Counted from the first letter of the stretch, positions 11,140 through 23,535 are shown. The stretch is 64,000 nucleotides of DNA from Ziziphus jujuba (GCF_031755915.1 NC_083388.1:25141001-25205000); one strand, 5' to 3'. Translations and numbers: made by a program. Notes: a model not told the origin generated them from the letters alone.

Positions 11140-11941
11140 CCTCCTCTTGAAAAGGATTTGTCCTTAAATCAAGAGCATCACCTGTAGCAAAAAGAGATAA
11201 GTCAGCAACATTAAATGTAGTACAAACATTATACTCACCCAGCAAATCAAACCAAATCAAATTTCCATGTCGACGCTGCATAAGCTTGGACTTCTCTTGC
11301 TCGGGAAACCTTTCCTTTCTTAGGTGCAAATCTCTTGGATCAAACACTATCACAACAACGACTAAAAATTCATGCTCATTATGGCAAAAATTACTTTCTT
11401 TAAAGTTAGCAAAGAATATTTTCCAAATTTTCAAATTGCCACTAAGTAAAGCTCTCAACAATGCAGATAAAGTTCTAAGCAATAAAGACATCTTTAAATA
11501 AATATCTTTGAAATTCATGGTTAGCAATGATTGCTTATTCATAATCACTTTATTAACATCACCAAAGCTAAGATAAAAATTTATATTTTTCCTTTCTTGT
11601 CTTCCTTTTCCTTTCTCACTCATGGCCATCTCACCTTCCTCACTCTCGGCTTTTGTACCAAATTTCTCACTCTTAGTTTTATTAAAATCTCTCCACACAA
11701 CCTGAGTATTAGAAGACTTATCTTGGACAGCAAGCTCACATTTTTCCTCTTGACTGGATGGTAGTCCACTTGGACTTTCATTTGGAAAGACATCTCCAAA
11801 TTCCTTTAAAAGAGAAATCATTGAACTTGGCAATTCAAGTTCTTCAAAGTTAGTTTGATCATTAAAATAATTTTCTTTATAAATCATGATCAGCAAGGGT
11901 TTTGTACATTCAATAGCCTTATTAATATTCCTAAAACTCAA
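11140..11941 (-). pseudogene. Gypsy linker duplicate plus integrase C-terminal remnant
   Basis: An open frame on the minus strand reads through LLKEFGDVFPNESPSGLP, the motif that joins protease to reverse transcriptase in Ty3/Gypsy polyproteins. Instead of RT it continues into a lysine- and glutamate-rich linker, then into EFLVVVVIVFDPRDLHLRKERFP and GEYNVCTTFNVADLSLF, which is the usual end of a Gypsy integrase. The core enzymes have been deleted between these points. The nominal frame continues past the stop of the ancestral protein into the LTR. A product would have no enzymatic function. Confidence 0.75.
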
Positions 11942-12304
11942 ATAAAAATTCTGGTTTTTCCTCTCTTTTCTTTCTTTTCTTTATCTTTCCTCAGTTTGGC
12001 TCTCATTGGTGGAAATTTCCAGATTTTTGGTGCTCTCGGGTTTGCTCTCTTTTCTCACCCCTCTCTCAGCTTTTTCTTGGTTCTTCGACTCAATTTGGGT
12101 TTTAGAAAGCTTACCTTGATCAGCAACCTCAATCTCACCTTCTTGAAAGGATGGTGAAGCCGTTGGTACCATACTTTCTTTTTCCTTGAGCTTTTCGGCT
12201 TCTCTCCTTTCTTGCATTTTTAATTGGTCTTTGTAAACCTCCTTAGGAGATAATGGCTCCAGCTTGATTTTCTTCCCTTTAAACCTGAAAACAATACTAT
12301 TTTC

Positions 12305-13960
12305 TCAACCAAAATAAGTAGCATCTTTATTAAACTGCCATGGCCGACCTAATAGTATATGCCCAACAATCATGGGTATAATATCACATAAAACTACATC
12401 CTCATATCTACCTATATTAAATTTTACTTTGGCTTGTTTGTTTACTTTCATCTCACCACTATCATTAAGCCATTGTAATCTATATGGTTCAGGATGTTTT
12501 ATTGTTTTTAAGCCCAAATTATCAACTACAAGGTTACTTATTACATTAGTACAACTCCCACTATCTATAATCATGCTACAAATTTTACCTTGTATTTCAC
12601 AACGAGTGTGGAAGATGTTCTCACGCTGGATTTGTTCTTCTTCCTTGTAGACAGCAAGTACCCTCCTCGAGACCAAATTTAGCTCAACATTTGATGTGTT
12701 TAATGGTTCGGCCTCTTCATCAAGTCCTTCATCTTCTTGTTCAATTTCAGCCTCACTAGCCTCACTTTCGGATTCCACCTCTCCATTACCCCTAATTACC
12801 ATTATCCTTCTATTTGGGCATTGGCTGGATATATGTCCTCTTCCTTGGCACTTGAAACAAATAATTTCTCTTGACTTTTGAGGTTTAGGTTCAGATTTTA
12901 CCTCACCTTTAATGGCTTGGACAGATGCGATTTTAAATTCTTTCCTCAGCCGGTTGGTAGCTTCTTCACCAAGTTTCGGCTTCAGCTTGCTTTCATAGGT
13001 GGAATTGTTTTCCCAGCCACTTGAACTTGTCCTTCCATTGCTAGAAACTCCTCCAAACCATGTGCTAACACCCCTCCTCTTGAATTGGTTCTCAAGCTTA
13101 ATTGCTACATGCAACATCTCCTCCAATTCCAAGTATTGTTGTAACTCAAGTTGGTTGGCAATGTCACGGTTTAACCCTCCAAGAAATCTCACCATTGTTG
13201 CCTCCCTATCCTCATTCATATTCAGTCTCATCATTAACATCTCCATCTCTTTGTAATAATCCTCCACAGACCTACCTCATTGAGACAAAGATTGAAGCCG
13301 TTGATGCAGCAACCTATGGTAATGGGATGGCACAAACCGCTTCCTCATGGCTCCTTTCATTTGATGCCATGTTGTAATCAAGTCATCACCAACTCTCCTT
13401 CAGGTATTTTGCTCATTGGTCCACCATTGGAGTGCATAATGTCCAAACTCCATTGCTGCCAACTTCACCTTCTTACCCTCCGAATAATTATGGCAGTCGA
13501 ATATCATCTCCATCTTTTCTTCCCACTCCAAATACACCTCGGGATCACTTTTTCATGGGATGTTGATCTTGATATTTCCCAAATCGTCATCTGTATCTTC
13601 CCTCCTATATCTTCCATGGCCAGCTCTATCTTGGACTGCAAAAGTTTCGTCAAAGTCTCCACCGAATGGCTCCTCATCAAATTCCTCTCTCGGTCTCTCA
13701 CGACCTCCTCGTCCTCGGCCTCGCCCTCCATGGAATTCTTGCCTATTTCTTGTATTCGGCATTCCTTGTGAGGCTTCTAGCCTTCCCATTATTTGATTCA
13801 TATGCTCAACTTGAGCACTAACCCGCTGTATTGACTTCAAAACAGCTCTCATGTCCACTTGATCTCCACTCCCGGTAGCTTGGGCATCGCCATGGAATGC
13901 TACGGACTCCTCATTGATCCTCAAGGGTGGCTCTCCTCTCCTCATTCTTGATTCTGTCAT
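12305..13960 (-). pseudogene. Gag-protease remnant of the non-autonomous element
   Basis: Reading right to left: the start is probably MTESRMRRGEPP (near 13960), followed by an arginine/glycine-rich stretch, a retrotransposon Gag domain (VEDYYKEMEMLMMRL... region), a CCHC zinc knuckle (CFKCQGRGHISSQC, near 12860), then an aspartic-protease-like domain with IIDSGSCTNV as the catalytic DSG motif (near 12555) and ending DATYFG. In-frame stops occur around 13553, 13395, 13280 and 12305, most of them TGA, so no intact polyprotein can be made. A lysine/glutamate-rich extension continues to about 11990. Confidence 0.85.
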
Positions 13961-16247
13961 GTTAGTATAATAATGCAATAGAAATAAAATAGGACCTTAC
14001 AATTTCACTCCCTTACGTGTTTCACTCAAATGAGGACTCAACACTCGTGTTTGCACACTTGTTTCGGCTTTTTACCCTCCTTTAAGCTCAACACTCTTGC
14101 CTTTTTCCACTCAATGAATTATCTCAAAGTTCTAATTAAAACACCCACAAACAGAAATTAGATCACTAGTATGCTTTAATTAAACTTATCAACAAACAGC
14201 AAGCAAAGGTGGGCAATACCGAAAGAATCCAACAAATCCTAATTTTTCGGCTTTCTAGACAAGAAAACACATAAAATAATGGGAAAACGTCGGAATTTTT
14301 GAAAACTGCACCAGATGGTAGTAGATTATGAGTTCAAGAATAAAATTCCAGAAAAAGAAATTCAAATACAAACAAGAATCAGATTGAACAAAAAAATATA
14401 GAATAATTGTCGGTTGTTGTTCTTTGTAATTCAAGTTTTGTATCAAATCCTTTAACTGATTTTAATCCAAATAATTTAAGCACCCAAAATCCAAATATCT
14501 AGTAGCAAAAATAATTCCCCAACAACTCAAATATTTAATAAGTAACAAAAAAAACTAGCAGCTTCAACAAATCAAACTCCAACAAACCGAAATATTTTTC
14601 TTTTTCTTTTTTTTTATTCGGCTTTACCTCTTCTCTTTTTTTTTTTTCCTTTTTTTTTTCACTCATAGAACATAAACAACTGCAGTAGCAAGAATAATTA
14701 CCAAAATTGCAATTCCAAATCCAAAACAAACACTAAACCCGTGACCTCCAAATAAACATAAATGTGCAGTTTTTTTTTTTTTTTAAATGTTGCTGCAAAC
14801 TCTTTTTTTTTTTTTTTTGAATATATGAATGCAAATATTTTAGACTAAAACAGCAAAGAAAAATCAACAAAAACCAAAATTAAAAGAACAATGATGAAAA
14901 ACAACCAACAAACTAGGAAACAAAAATACGATAAAACTAGGAAATCCTAATTCAACTAGGAATGAATTTTTTTTTTTTTTTTAAAATGTAGAACATGTAT
15001 GATGATAGAAGCAACCTTAACCTAATGCTAAAATTGCAGAATAACACAAAAACTAATAAAGCAAATAAAGATAGATCAAACCTAAACAAAATTTAGCTCT
15101 GATACCAAATGATACGAACCTAGGACGACCTGCTCCTAAACCCATATTATATTAGCCCGGATCTTAATTAAGTTCAAGTTCTAATGGAATTGACCTCAAC
15201 CCCTAACCAACCTATGGTTAGAAACCTTGGTATAATGTAGACGCCACAATAGGGGATGGAAAACCTATTGATAAGTCAAGCTAAAACAACCAATTCTCCA
15301 ATGGTGTTTTAGGTGTTCTCAAAGAACAAAGAGATAATTAATCTCACAAGTATTTTCTTAATCAAATCAAAGTTGTATTCTTATTGAAAAATAAGCATTT
15401 AAATAGGCTTTGAAAGAAACAAAATAAATCCTAAAAACCCTAGGAAAAACCGGCCACACACATAAAGAAACCTAGTTGGCCGCAACTATACTTCCTTTCC
15501 TAATCTAAGTTTGATTAATTAATTCCTTTATATTAAATTAGGAATTAATTAATTTACAATAAAATAAAAACCTTCCTAAAGTTATTTGTCCAGACAATAA
15601 ATAAATAAAAACCCAAAAAGAAATAAAGTCAATCACAAATTAGGTAACGAGTTGACTTTGACATCTAGGCTGAATTATGTGTTCAACCGAGCTAACTTAT
15701 GTCTGCCTGATGTCCGAGCTAACTTATGGCCTATCCGAGCTAACTGATGTCTGTCCGAGCTATCTTGTGTCTGGCTGAGCTAACTGATGTCTATCCGAGC
15801 TAAGTTGTGTCAGGCCGAGCTAAGTTACATCCGATGTCCGAAATCCAAGATCAGATGTCCAATATAGTTGATAGCCGAGGTGGAATATTGTCCGAGGTAT
15901 AAATGTGTTGTTGATGTCCAAAGGAACTGGTGTTGTCCGAGACATGGATGACACCAATGTTGTCCGAGACATGGATGGACTGATGTTGTCCGAGGTAAAA
16001 ATGCTCCCTGAGGTGTGGATGTGCTCCGACGTATGGATGCCCTCCGAGGTATCCGAGGTATGGTTGCCCTCCGAGGTATGGATATCCTCCGAGACATGGA
16101 TGGATGTGTGGGCACGGGCAGAATCACATCATAACCCTTAGGGGAGGTTCTCCTGGATTTTAAATTAGAGAGTCCGGTAAGGTTTCCCTGGGATTAGAAT
16201 TTGTCTAGGGTTCCGGTGAGGGATCTTGGATGGGTTCTGACAATATA

Positions 16248-16896
16248 ACTCCTAGGTTTTTTCTGGCTAAGAGCAGCAAAAGCAACAACATTGTAATCTC
16301 TCCTGTTGAACTAAAAATGAATGAGACTGACTGAGAATACAAACACGTCTCCTTTGTGGAGGATTTTAGTGAAAAGTCAATTTTCATCTCGGTTGGATGT
16401 GACAAAACCAACCTCTAATGTTCCCACTACCACTAAAAGGATTTCAGTTGCGCCAGGGTGTGTGTGTGGATGGTTTAGACCATATGGTGCATAATTGATC
16501 CGAGAAATATACCCAAAGTGTTAAGTCCTGGTATCTTGTCGACGTTGGCTATGTTTACCGCTGAGCCAAGTGGATTTAATATGTTTCCAACCTCGTCAAC
16601 TCGAAAGTGGAGAAATCATCAGCACTGACGTCCTTTGGGTTCTTGCAGAACTTTCCACTAACAAACACTGCATCACACAAATTTTTGTAATTAGTATCAA
16701 ACACATTTTAACAAGTACCATAGAATAGAAATTGAAATGCATGCACAATAATATAATGTTTTATATGTACAACCATGGGTTTTGGTGTCATTTAATGCAA
16801 CAGAGAAGTCCTGAACAGGGTCAGGATCATAGGCGGAGATAAAGGAAGAGGCAAAGCCAAGATGACAAAAGACAAAAGTTCATGAGGACCTTGGAT
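16248..16896 (-). pseudogene. GLP2: truncated germin-like pseudogene
   Basis: Exon 2 remains at 16248-16667 and exon 1 at about 16771-16896. The 3' third of exon 2, after the cupin box 2 region, is missing: similarity starts abruptly at actcctagg, directly after the target site of the solo LTR. Exon 1 still encodes a recognisable secretory leader but its start codon reads ATC instead of ATG. Frame-disrupting changes are present in exon 2. GLP7 (42602-44566) shares both the truncation and the ATC start, so the gene was dead before the block duplicated. It resembles GLP10 and GLP12 more than GLP3 and GLP4. Confidence 0.9.
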
Positions 16897-17587
16897 TTTA
16901 GAGAGACTTATCTTAACTTGTATTTAGCAACAAAAGACATTTTAATCGTGGCTAATACCCTGTTTTTCTGTTGAGTGTTTTTTATGTAAAACTTCTATAA
17001 CATCTTTTTTTTATTTTGTTTTAAGTTGCTTCCCCGCCTTAATATCTTTAAGTACATGGAACAAAAAAATACGCTCTGCTGAATAAAAAATGAAGAAAGG
17101 TAATTTTTTTTCCTGTTCTACAATCCCTTTCTATTGGTTTTTATTTATTGATGTATAAATGTCTGTTACACTGTCAAATTTATGAGAATATTTTTTTTTC
17201 CATGGCCAACAATTTCTCAAGCTCGAGTTGAAACTTCTCAATATGATGGAGTGATGGTGTTGTAATCCTAGCTTTTTTTAATTTTTACGTCAAATAAAGT
17301 TTTCAAAACCTTCAAGTGATGGAAACTTTTCTATAAAAAAAATATATAAAATAAAAAAGAGAAAGACAGAAGATAAAACAGAGTTTCTGTTTCAAAGACA
17401 AACAAATTTGCTAAACAAATTGGAACTAAAAAAAGTTCAATTAGAGATTTTACAACAACATTCTATTTATTTTATAAATGAATCTGAATCCAACAATAGG
17501 GAAACAAAATATACGAATCCTTATGAAAATGTAAAAGTTTTCATATAGATGAATTCATTGTTTGCTTCATATAATATAAATTAGGGT
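16897..17587. other. Intergenic spacer between GLP2 and GLP3
   Basis: AT-rich DNA with no gene seen. It is shared with 44567-45330, including the block ttgtatttagcaacaaaaga, and shows that the duplicated region continues through here. It contains the 3' flank of GLP3. Confidence 0.7.
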
Positions 17588-18404
17588 CTAATTATTGTTG
17601 TCAACCCAGAACTGCTTCTGGAGGTAGTCAATGATATTCTTGTCAACTTGGAAGGCCTTGGTGAGCACATCAGGATTAATACGAGGATCTGAATCAAACA
17701 CAGCGTTAGCAATGGTGATTACTCCTGCATTTTGGCTGCTGAGACCAGCGAAGGCGACTGCATTGGTATGTCCCCTGTTGAACTGGAAATGAATGAGACC
17801 AATTGGGAAAACGAACACATCTCCCTTGTTGAGGATTTTAGTGAAGAGTTTGTTGCTCCCATCTTGTTGGTTGGAAGTGACAAAACCAACCTCCACAGTA
17901 CCCTCTACGACTACTAGGATTTCGGTGCCCCGAGGGTGAGTATGGGGAGGGTTTAGGCCATATGGTGCATAGTCAATGCGAGCCAGGGATATGCCCAAAG
18001 TGTTGAGTCCTGGTATTTTATCAACATTGAGTTGAGTTACATTTGAGCCGACTCGGTTTGATGTGTTTCCTGGCTTGTCAAGCCCCGAAAAGAAGAAATC
18101 ATTGGCAGTGACATACTTGGGGTCCTTGCAGAACTTTCCATTCACGAACACTGCACCATATATAAAGAAAGTACTTTTGTAATCAGTTCAGAAATATTGT
18201 ATAGTATATGGTTATCTAAGATATAAAAAGTCTGTGATGAAATACAAGGAAGGAAAATAAAAAGGCAAACATACATGCAGATTTAATTTCAGAGTCTTTG
18301 ACTGCAACGCAGAAGTCCTGCAGAGGGCTTGGGTCGTAAGCAGAGGCAAAAGAGGATGCCAAACCCAAAACCAGAAGAGATAAAAGAAAATGAACGCCTT
18401 GCAT
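17588..18404 (-). CDS. GLP: GLP3: germin-like protein, subfamily 1 type, intact
   Basis: Exon 1 is 18275-18404 and exon 2 is 17588-18150. The donor T^GTATGT and acceptor GCAG^TG give an in-frame 230-residue protein with a 124-bp intron. Residues 1-22 form a signal peptide ([15 protein letters not shown]...ASA). C32 and C51 are the conserved N-terminal disulfide pair. Cupin box 1 ([13 protein letters not shown]) supplies H113, H115 and E120, and box 2 ([16 protein letters not shown]) supplies H164 as metal ligands. N72 and N80 are N-glycosylation sequons, and K152-D154 is the KGD tripeptide common in germins. Family members are secreted manganese-binding hexamers in the cell wall. Superoxide dismutase-like activity is the usual assignment, and oxalate oxidase activity is not assured. 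GLP8 is almost identical, differing for example at VEGTV/VEGTL and HTNAV/YTNAV. Confidence 0.95.
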
Positions 18405-18478
18405 GCTTGTCTGATGGATAATCTGTCTTAATTTCTTAATGCAAAAGAGGGATGAGAAATCTTGGTGGGCAATATTCC

Positions 18479-18488
18479 CTATTTATAG
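18479..18488 (-). promoter_or_regulatory. TATA box of GLP3
   Basis: CTATAAATAG on the minus strand about 75-85 bp upstream of the ATG. The flanking block GATTTCTCATC (leader side) and GAGACTAGTTCCTGACTC (upstream side) is shared by most GLP copies in the window. Confidence 0.7.
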
Positions 18489-20209
18489 AGGCCAGAGTCA
18501 GGAACTAGTCTCCGCATATTTTGTATAAGAAGTAAGGAAACAGAAAGGAGACTTGAAAATTTATCCACTGGGTATTGATTTAATAATATAATAATCGATG
18601 AAGAATCATTCTTTATTAATCACTAAAAGAACAAGTAAAATTTAAAACGGAAATGGTCTTTTTCTCTTTTTTGTTTTTCCTAGTGTGTTACACGTATCAT
18701 TTTTCTTTATAGTAATAACCATTTTATTGGCCGATCCCACTTGGAAGATTTATAATTTTCTTTAGCTAATCAACGCTGATTTTTTAAAGTTGAAAACTGT
18801 CACTGTTGTGCGTGATTTGATCAATTCAAGTACAAATAATATATATATATATATGTTGAAAATTTTGTTATTGAATAAAACATATTTACAAAGTCTTGAT
18901 GGACAGCAATTGTGATCATTGTTTCAAATGAATTTATTACATGGCTAGTTAGAGCTTAACTAAACAACCTAATCTTTTGAGGCAGGGGCAGAGAGGTTTC
19001 TTAAAAATGCTAGATAAATTTTAGATGCCTTCGATTGTGTCTTAGTTTTCCTAAATTAATCTATTAACATGATTTATTATATTAAAGCTTCTAGAAATGA
19101 AGAAAAATTCTACTAGTCTAAAATGTTTCATTCGATTTTTACGTTTCAAAAATTCGATGGCTTTGGATGTCAAGTGTTTGTTGGATTTACTCCAATTAAT
19201 CTGTATATGTCATTCAGAAAGTACTATTAGTTGCAAGGAACTAAGAAAACTGGAAAAAAAAAAGGGGAAAATACTACGAGCAAGAAACTAAGAAAATTGG
19301 AAAAACAGAGTTTCAATTGGAATTTCTTATAATTTTCTTTAATATATAAATTGAAAAGAAAATTGGCATAAGCCTCAGACTATACATGTAATGAAAATGG
19401 AATTTGATAGCAATCATATTAACTTTTTTACTTTGAGAACATTTGACAAGTAATCATGCTTTTTTTGGGTTGTCCTATAAAACTTTAATACTGACCGAAC
19501 GTTTCACATAAAAATTGGTATTAATTTCAATTGCCAAGTACCAAAAAGGCTAATCAAAATTACTAAGCACCTTTAGCTCGTACTGAATTTTAAATACCAC
19601 TAGTTATTTGAAAAAAAAAATTGTTGTTATATTTTTATCATATATTTGTCACTGAAAGTAATTAGAGACAACGAAAAATCAAGGGCATCAACAGGAACAT
19701 AGTTTTAGCATTTTTATATGCTAAAATTTGTATTCCCCATGAATAGTCAAGTAAGGCCTATATCTTTTCTGGTGGATGGTGATTAGTCGTTCGGATTAAT
19801 TGGAATATGATCAGCATGAGACTACAGACTACCTAATTGTTTACAGCAAACTGTAATATACTCAACAACATCCAATGCTATTGATTAGCTGGTATTACAG
19901 TAACTATGTGGTCATGCGAGCCCTAACCCCTAAAATCAGTGCTGACAATATACTATGTTACTTAAGGAAACGTTAACTTTGAAAATTTAAATAAAATTAA
20001 ACTATGAGAGAGATAGAGAGACAGAGCTGGAAAGTAAATAAAACGAAAATGCAATTAGAGAATGGTATACAACACCATTTATTTTATTAGAAATGAATCT
20101 GATTCAAACAATAGGGAAACATATTTATCAATCATTATTACAATGTTAAATAAGATAATAAATAGTTTATGAATTCATGGACTGCTTCATATAATAATAT
20201 AAACAGAGT
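18489..20209. other. Spacer between GLP3 and GLP4
   Basis: No gene seen. It contains the GLP3 upstream region, including the family-wide block tgtgcgtgatttgatcaatt, then AT-rich sequence parallel to 46238-47934 and the 3' flank of GLP4. Confidence 0.7.
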
Positions 20210-21024
20210 CTAGTTGTTGTCAACCCAGAATTGCTTCTGGAGATAATCAATGATATTCTTGTCAACTTGGAAGGCCTTGGTGAGCACATCAGGATTAATG
20301 CGAGGATCTGAACCAAATACAGAGTTAGCAATTGTGATCACTCCTGCATTTTGGCTGCTGAGACCAGCAAAGGCAACTGCATTGCTATGTCCCCTGTTGA
20401 ACTGGAAATGAATTAGACCAACTGGGAATACAAACACATCTCCCTTGTTTAGGACTTTTGTAAAGAGGCGGTTTTCGTCTTGGTTGGAGGTGGCAAAACC
20501 AACCTCCAGTGTACCCTCTACGACGACTAGGATTTCGGTACCCCGAGGGTGAATGTGGGGTGGATTTAGACCATAGGGTGCGTAGTCGATACGAGCCAGA
20601 GATATGCCCAAGGTGTTGAGTCCTGCTATCTTGTCAACGTTGAGTTGAGTAACATTTGAGCCAAGTCGGTTTGATGTGTCTCTAGCCTTATCGAGCCCAG
20701 AAAAGAAGAAATCATTTGCAGTAACATCCTTTGGGTTCTTGCAGAACTTTCCATTCACAAACACTGCTCCATAAAGAAAGTACATTTTATTAGTTCTGAA
20801 ATGTTATAGCACGTGGTATATACTTATAGTTATCTTAGAATATAAAAAGTTAGTGAAGAAATACAGGGGAGCAAAATAAAAATGGTAAACATACAAGCAG
20901 ATTCAATTTCGGAGTCTTTTACTGCTACACAGAAGTCCTGCAGAGGGCTTGGGTCAGAGGCAGAGGCAAAAGAGGATGCCAAACCCAAAACTAGAAGAGG
21001 CAAAAGGACATGAACGCCTTGCAT
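20210..21024 (-). CDS. GLP: GLP4: germin-like protein, subfamily 1 type, intact
   Basis: Exon 1 is 20895-21024, exon 2 is 20210-20763 and the intron is 131 bp. The joined frame gives 227 residues. The signal peptide is residues 1-22, and C32 and C51 are conserved. Cupin box 1 reads HIHPRGTE (H113, H115, E120) and box 2 [10 protein letters not shown] contains H162. It differs from GLP3, GLP8 and GLP9 by a two-residue shorter loop (NQDENRLF against [10 protein letters not shown]), by [10 protein letters not shown], and by ending VDNN. In these traits it is nearer to GLP6. It lies in the position of GLP9 in the second block but is not its closest relative, which suggests conversion or unequal crossing-over. 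Expected role: secreted metal-binding apoplastic protein. Confidence 0.94.
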
Positions 21025-21113
21025 TTTAGAGAGACTTGTCTTTATGGATGTTCTACTATGTTTTTAATTTTGTATGCTAAGGGAGGAACGAGAAATCTTG
21101 GTACGAAACATGC

Positions 21114-21123
21114 CTATTTATAG
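21114..21123 (-). promoter_or_regulatory. TATA box of GLP4
   Basis: CTATAAATAG on the minus strand about 90 bp upstream of the GLP4 ATG, with the shared GATTTCTC-type leader block beside it. Confidence 0.68.
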
Positions 21124-23043
21124 AGGTCATATGAGTCAGGAACTAGTCTGTGCATAGTTTCAATAGAATTGAAAATTTATCCACTGTTTATTGATTTAAT
21201 ATTATATTAGCCAATGAAGAATAGTTCTCCATTGACCACTAAAAGAACAAGTAAAACTTATTTAATTTCCTCCACAACATTTACTTTTGACATGGTCTTT
21301 GTTTTTTTTTTTTTTTTTTTTTTCTCATGTCTTACACGTATCCTTTTCTCTTTAGTTCATTAATGCCCTTTCCTATATAAAATTTATTTTAACCATTGGG
21401 CTCTTTTGCAGTCCCTGTTGTCAATGTGCTATTGGTTTCTTTAGCATTTTTCTTTTATGAATATGGAATGCGGTAGAATTCGAAATCAGATCATTGTATG
21501 AGCAAACGATTATGGTTGAGCTATCCCTTCAGGAACTGAACTTCTTTAGCTAATTAACGCTGACTTTTTTAAGTTGAAAATTATCAATACTATTGTTCGT
21601 GATTTGATCAATTCAAGTAAAATATATATTTATATATATACATATATATATTTTTGATAATTTTGGTGTATTAAATAGAACATATTTATAAACTCTTGGA
21701 AGATGGAAATTGTGATCATTACTTGAAATAAATTAATTACATGGTTAATTAGAGCTTAACTGAACAACCCAATCTTTTGGGGCCCGCACCCCGAGGTTTC
21801 TTATTAATTCTTGATAAAACTAAAATACCTTTGATTGTGTCTTAATTTGCCAAATCAAGCTAATAACATGATTTAATATATTGAAGCTTCTAGAAATAAA
21901 GAAAAACTCTGCTAGTCTAAATGTTTCATTCGATTTTTATGTTACAGATATTCCATGCCTTTGGATGTAAAGGGTTGTTGGAATAAGCACAAAATATACA
22001 TTTACTCCAACTAATCTGTATGACATTCGGAAAATGATATCAGTTGCAATGAATTATTAACAAGATAAAAGACAGAGCTCGATTGGAATTTCTTACAATT
22101 ATTTTTAATATATTATAGAACTGAAATGGAAATTAGCATGTGCGTCAAACTATTCATCTTATGCAAGAGGAATTAGTTTAACCTTTTACTTTAAGAGGAC
22201 ATTGAAGCCAGGCCGTGGGGCCATCCATGCTTTTCTGGGTTGTCCTTTAAAACTCTGATTGACCCAGCTTTAATTTTCATACAAAATTCGATGGAAATAG
22301 GTATATATTAATTTTTACTAGCAAGTACCAAAAAGTCAATCAAACTTACTAACCTTAAGTGTAAAATTACAGGTACAATTTTGGATAACAATTTAGTTGT
22401 TATTGAATTAAAATTCCAAGTTATTTAAAAAAGAAAGAAATGTTGTTGCAACATGTTTATCATATTTTTGTCACTTAATCTAATTATATCGACCAAAACT
22501 TGTATTTAAATCAAATTAAAGAGATGCATTCGATTTAAACATTGTGTATGCTTAATTATCTTCTAATATTATTTCCCCAATGAATAGTCAATCAAGGCGT
22601 CTATTTTTTCCTGGAGGATTTGATTGTCCACTGCACCAAAGTGTACCCTAATAAATAACATCAGGTGTTACTCATTTTCTTTTATTACACTAATTAATTA
22701 TGCGGTAATGTGGGCCCTAGATCTATTACTTACCATATGTATAATACAAGTTTAATTAAGTAAATTAACATTGACTTTGACAATTCAAATAAAAGGGCCT
22801 ATCTATTCAATGGCAATGGATGGATTTGGTGGGTCAGCAAGGAAAAGATAGAGAAATTGTGATTAAGAAATAATTAGAATATATTATAGTATAATGCCGA
22901 CAAACAATTATAGAAAAAGGCATCCACATAGGACGCTTCAATTTTATTAATAAATTATAGCAAAACATAGGAAATCTTATTAAAATGCAAAAAATACATA
23001 ACAGATTATAGTAATTCATGGGCTGCTTCATGCATATAATTGT
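21124..23043. other. Spacer between GLP4 and the GLP5 relic
   Basis: AT-rich DNA with a T run near 21304-21323 and no gene. The right part (about 22750-23040) parallels 52560-52905, the 3' flank of GLP10. This supports pairing GLP5 with GLP10 across the two blocks. Confidence 0.65.
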
Positions 23044-23087
23044 CTAATTGTTGTCAACCTAGAATTGCTTATGGAGATGGTGAATAA

Positions 23088-23535
23088 TGTTGGAGACAGA
23101 GGACTAAAGGAGAAACCAAGAAAATTGATTTTTATTAATATAAAACAATTTGTACACTCTCACGTATAAAGAGAGCAACACACTCACTCACACAAATGAG
23201 CAACACACACTAACACACTCACACTCACTTGATTTTTGACTTACACTAGGACACAAAACACCTTTTCACACTCTTCTCACTCAAAGGACACACACTCACA
23301 CTCACACGTACAGCACTCTCTCTTTTTTTTATTGCTATTGGACATAACACTTAACTCATACATCACCACCTATTTATAGAAGAGAAAGTCGGCTGTGGAT
23401 ACTTCTAGAAATATTTAATTATCGATATTTTTCTCATCACTTCCAAGGCACTAGTTGTTCTCCATTTTTAAAAGAGAAAACAAGATAACTCTAGATTCTT
23501 CTAGGGAGCGAAGTCGGCATTGATATTTATCAATA
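23088..23535 (-). repeat. 3' LTR of the Copia element
   Basis: About 448 bp. On the minus strand it holds a TATAAATAG promoter motif (near 23370) and GTGTGAGTGAG-type low-complexity repeats, and ends TCTCCAACA. The 5' end reads TATTGATAAATATC, where TGTTGATA would be expected; this looks like a point mutation. Confidence 0.75.

Larger units (their letters stand above)
10107..16131 (-). mobile_element. Non-autonomous LTR retrotransposon, RT deleted
   Basis: LTRs lie at 10107-11135 (1029 bp) and 15110-16131 (1022 bp), with ends TGATACGAACC and AATCACATCA. TAACC flanks the element at 10102-10106 and 16132-16136. The primer site TTTGGTATCAGAGCT (minus strand) sits directly inside the right LTR, so transcription runs right to left. 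The internal 4 kb encodes Gag and a protease-like domain (12305-13960) followed by remnants of the integrase C-terminus (about 11140-11330). Reverse transcriptase, RNase H and the integrase core are absent. The LTRs contain short tandem repeats. About 1.1 kb next to the right LTR (13980-15109) is an AT-rich leader with long T runs and no gene. Confidence 0.92.
4275..16242 (-). mobile_element. Gypsy solo LTR (about 3.0 kb) carrying three nested insertions
   Basis: The ends are TGTAACATCCC and GGGTTCTGACA, which are the reverse complement of the LTR ends of the Gypsy element at 28217-38682. It is flanked by ATATA (4270-4274 and 16243-16247). Removing the nested elements and their duplications (5067-7609, 9142-9563, 10107-16136) leaves about 2973 bp, close to the 2.85-kb LTRs of the related element, and there is no internal coding region. 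It is therefore a solo LTR. In the strand sense of 28217-38682 it is inverted, so a parent element would have been transcribed left to right. The uninterrupted target survives in the second block at 42597-42601. The sequence is clearly diverged from the 28217-38682 LTRs, so the insertion is older. Confidence 0.9.
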
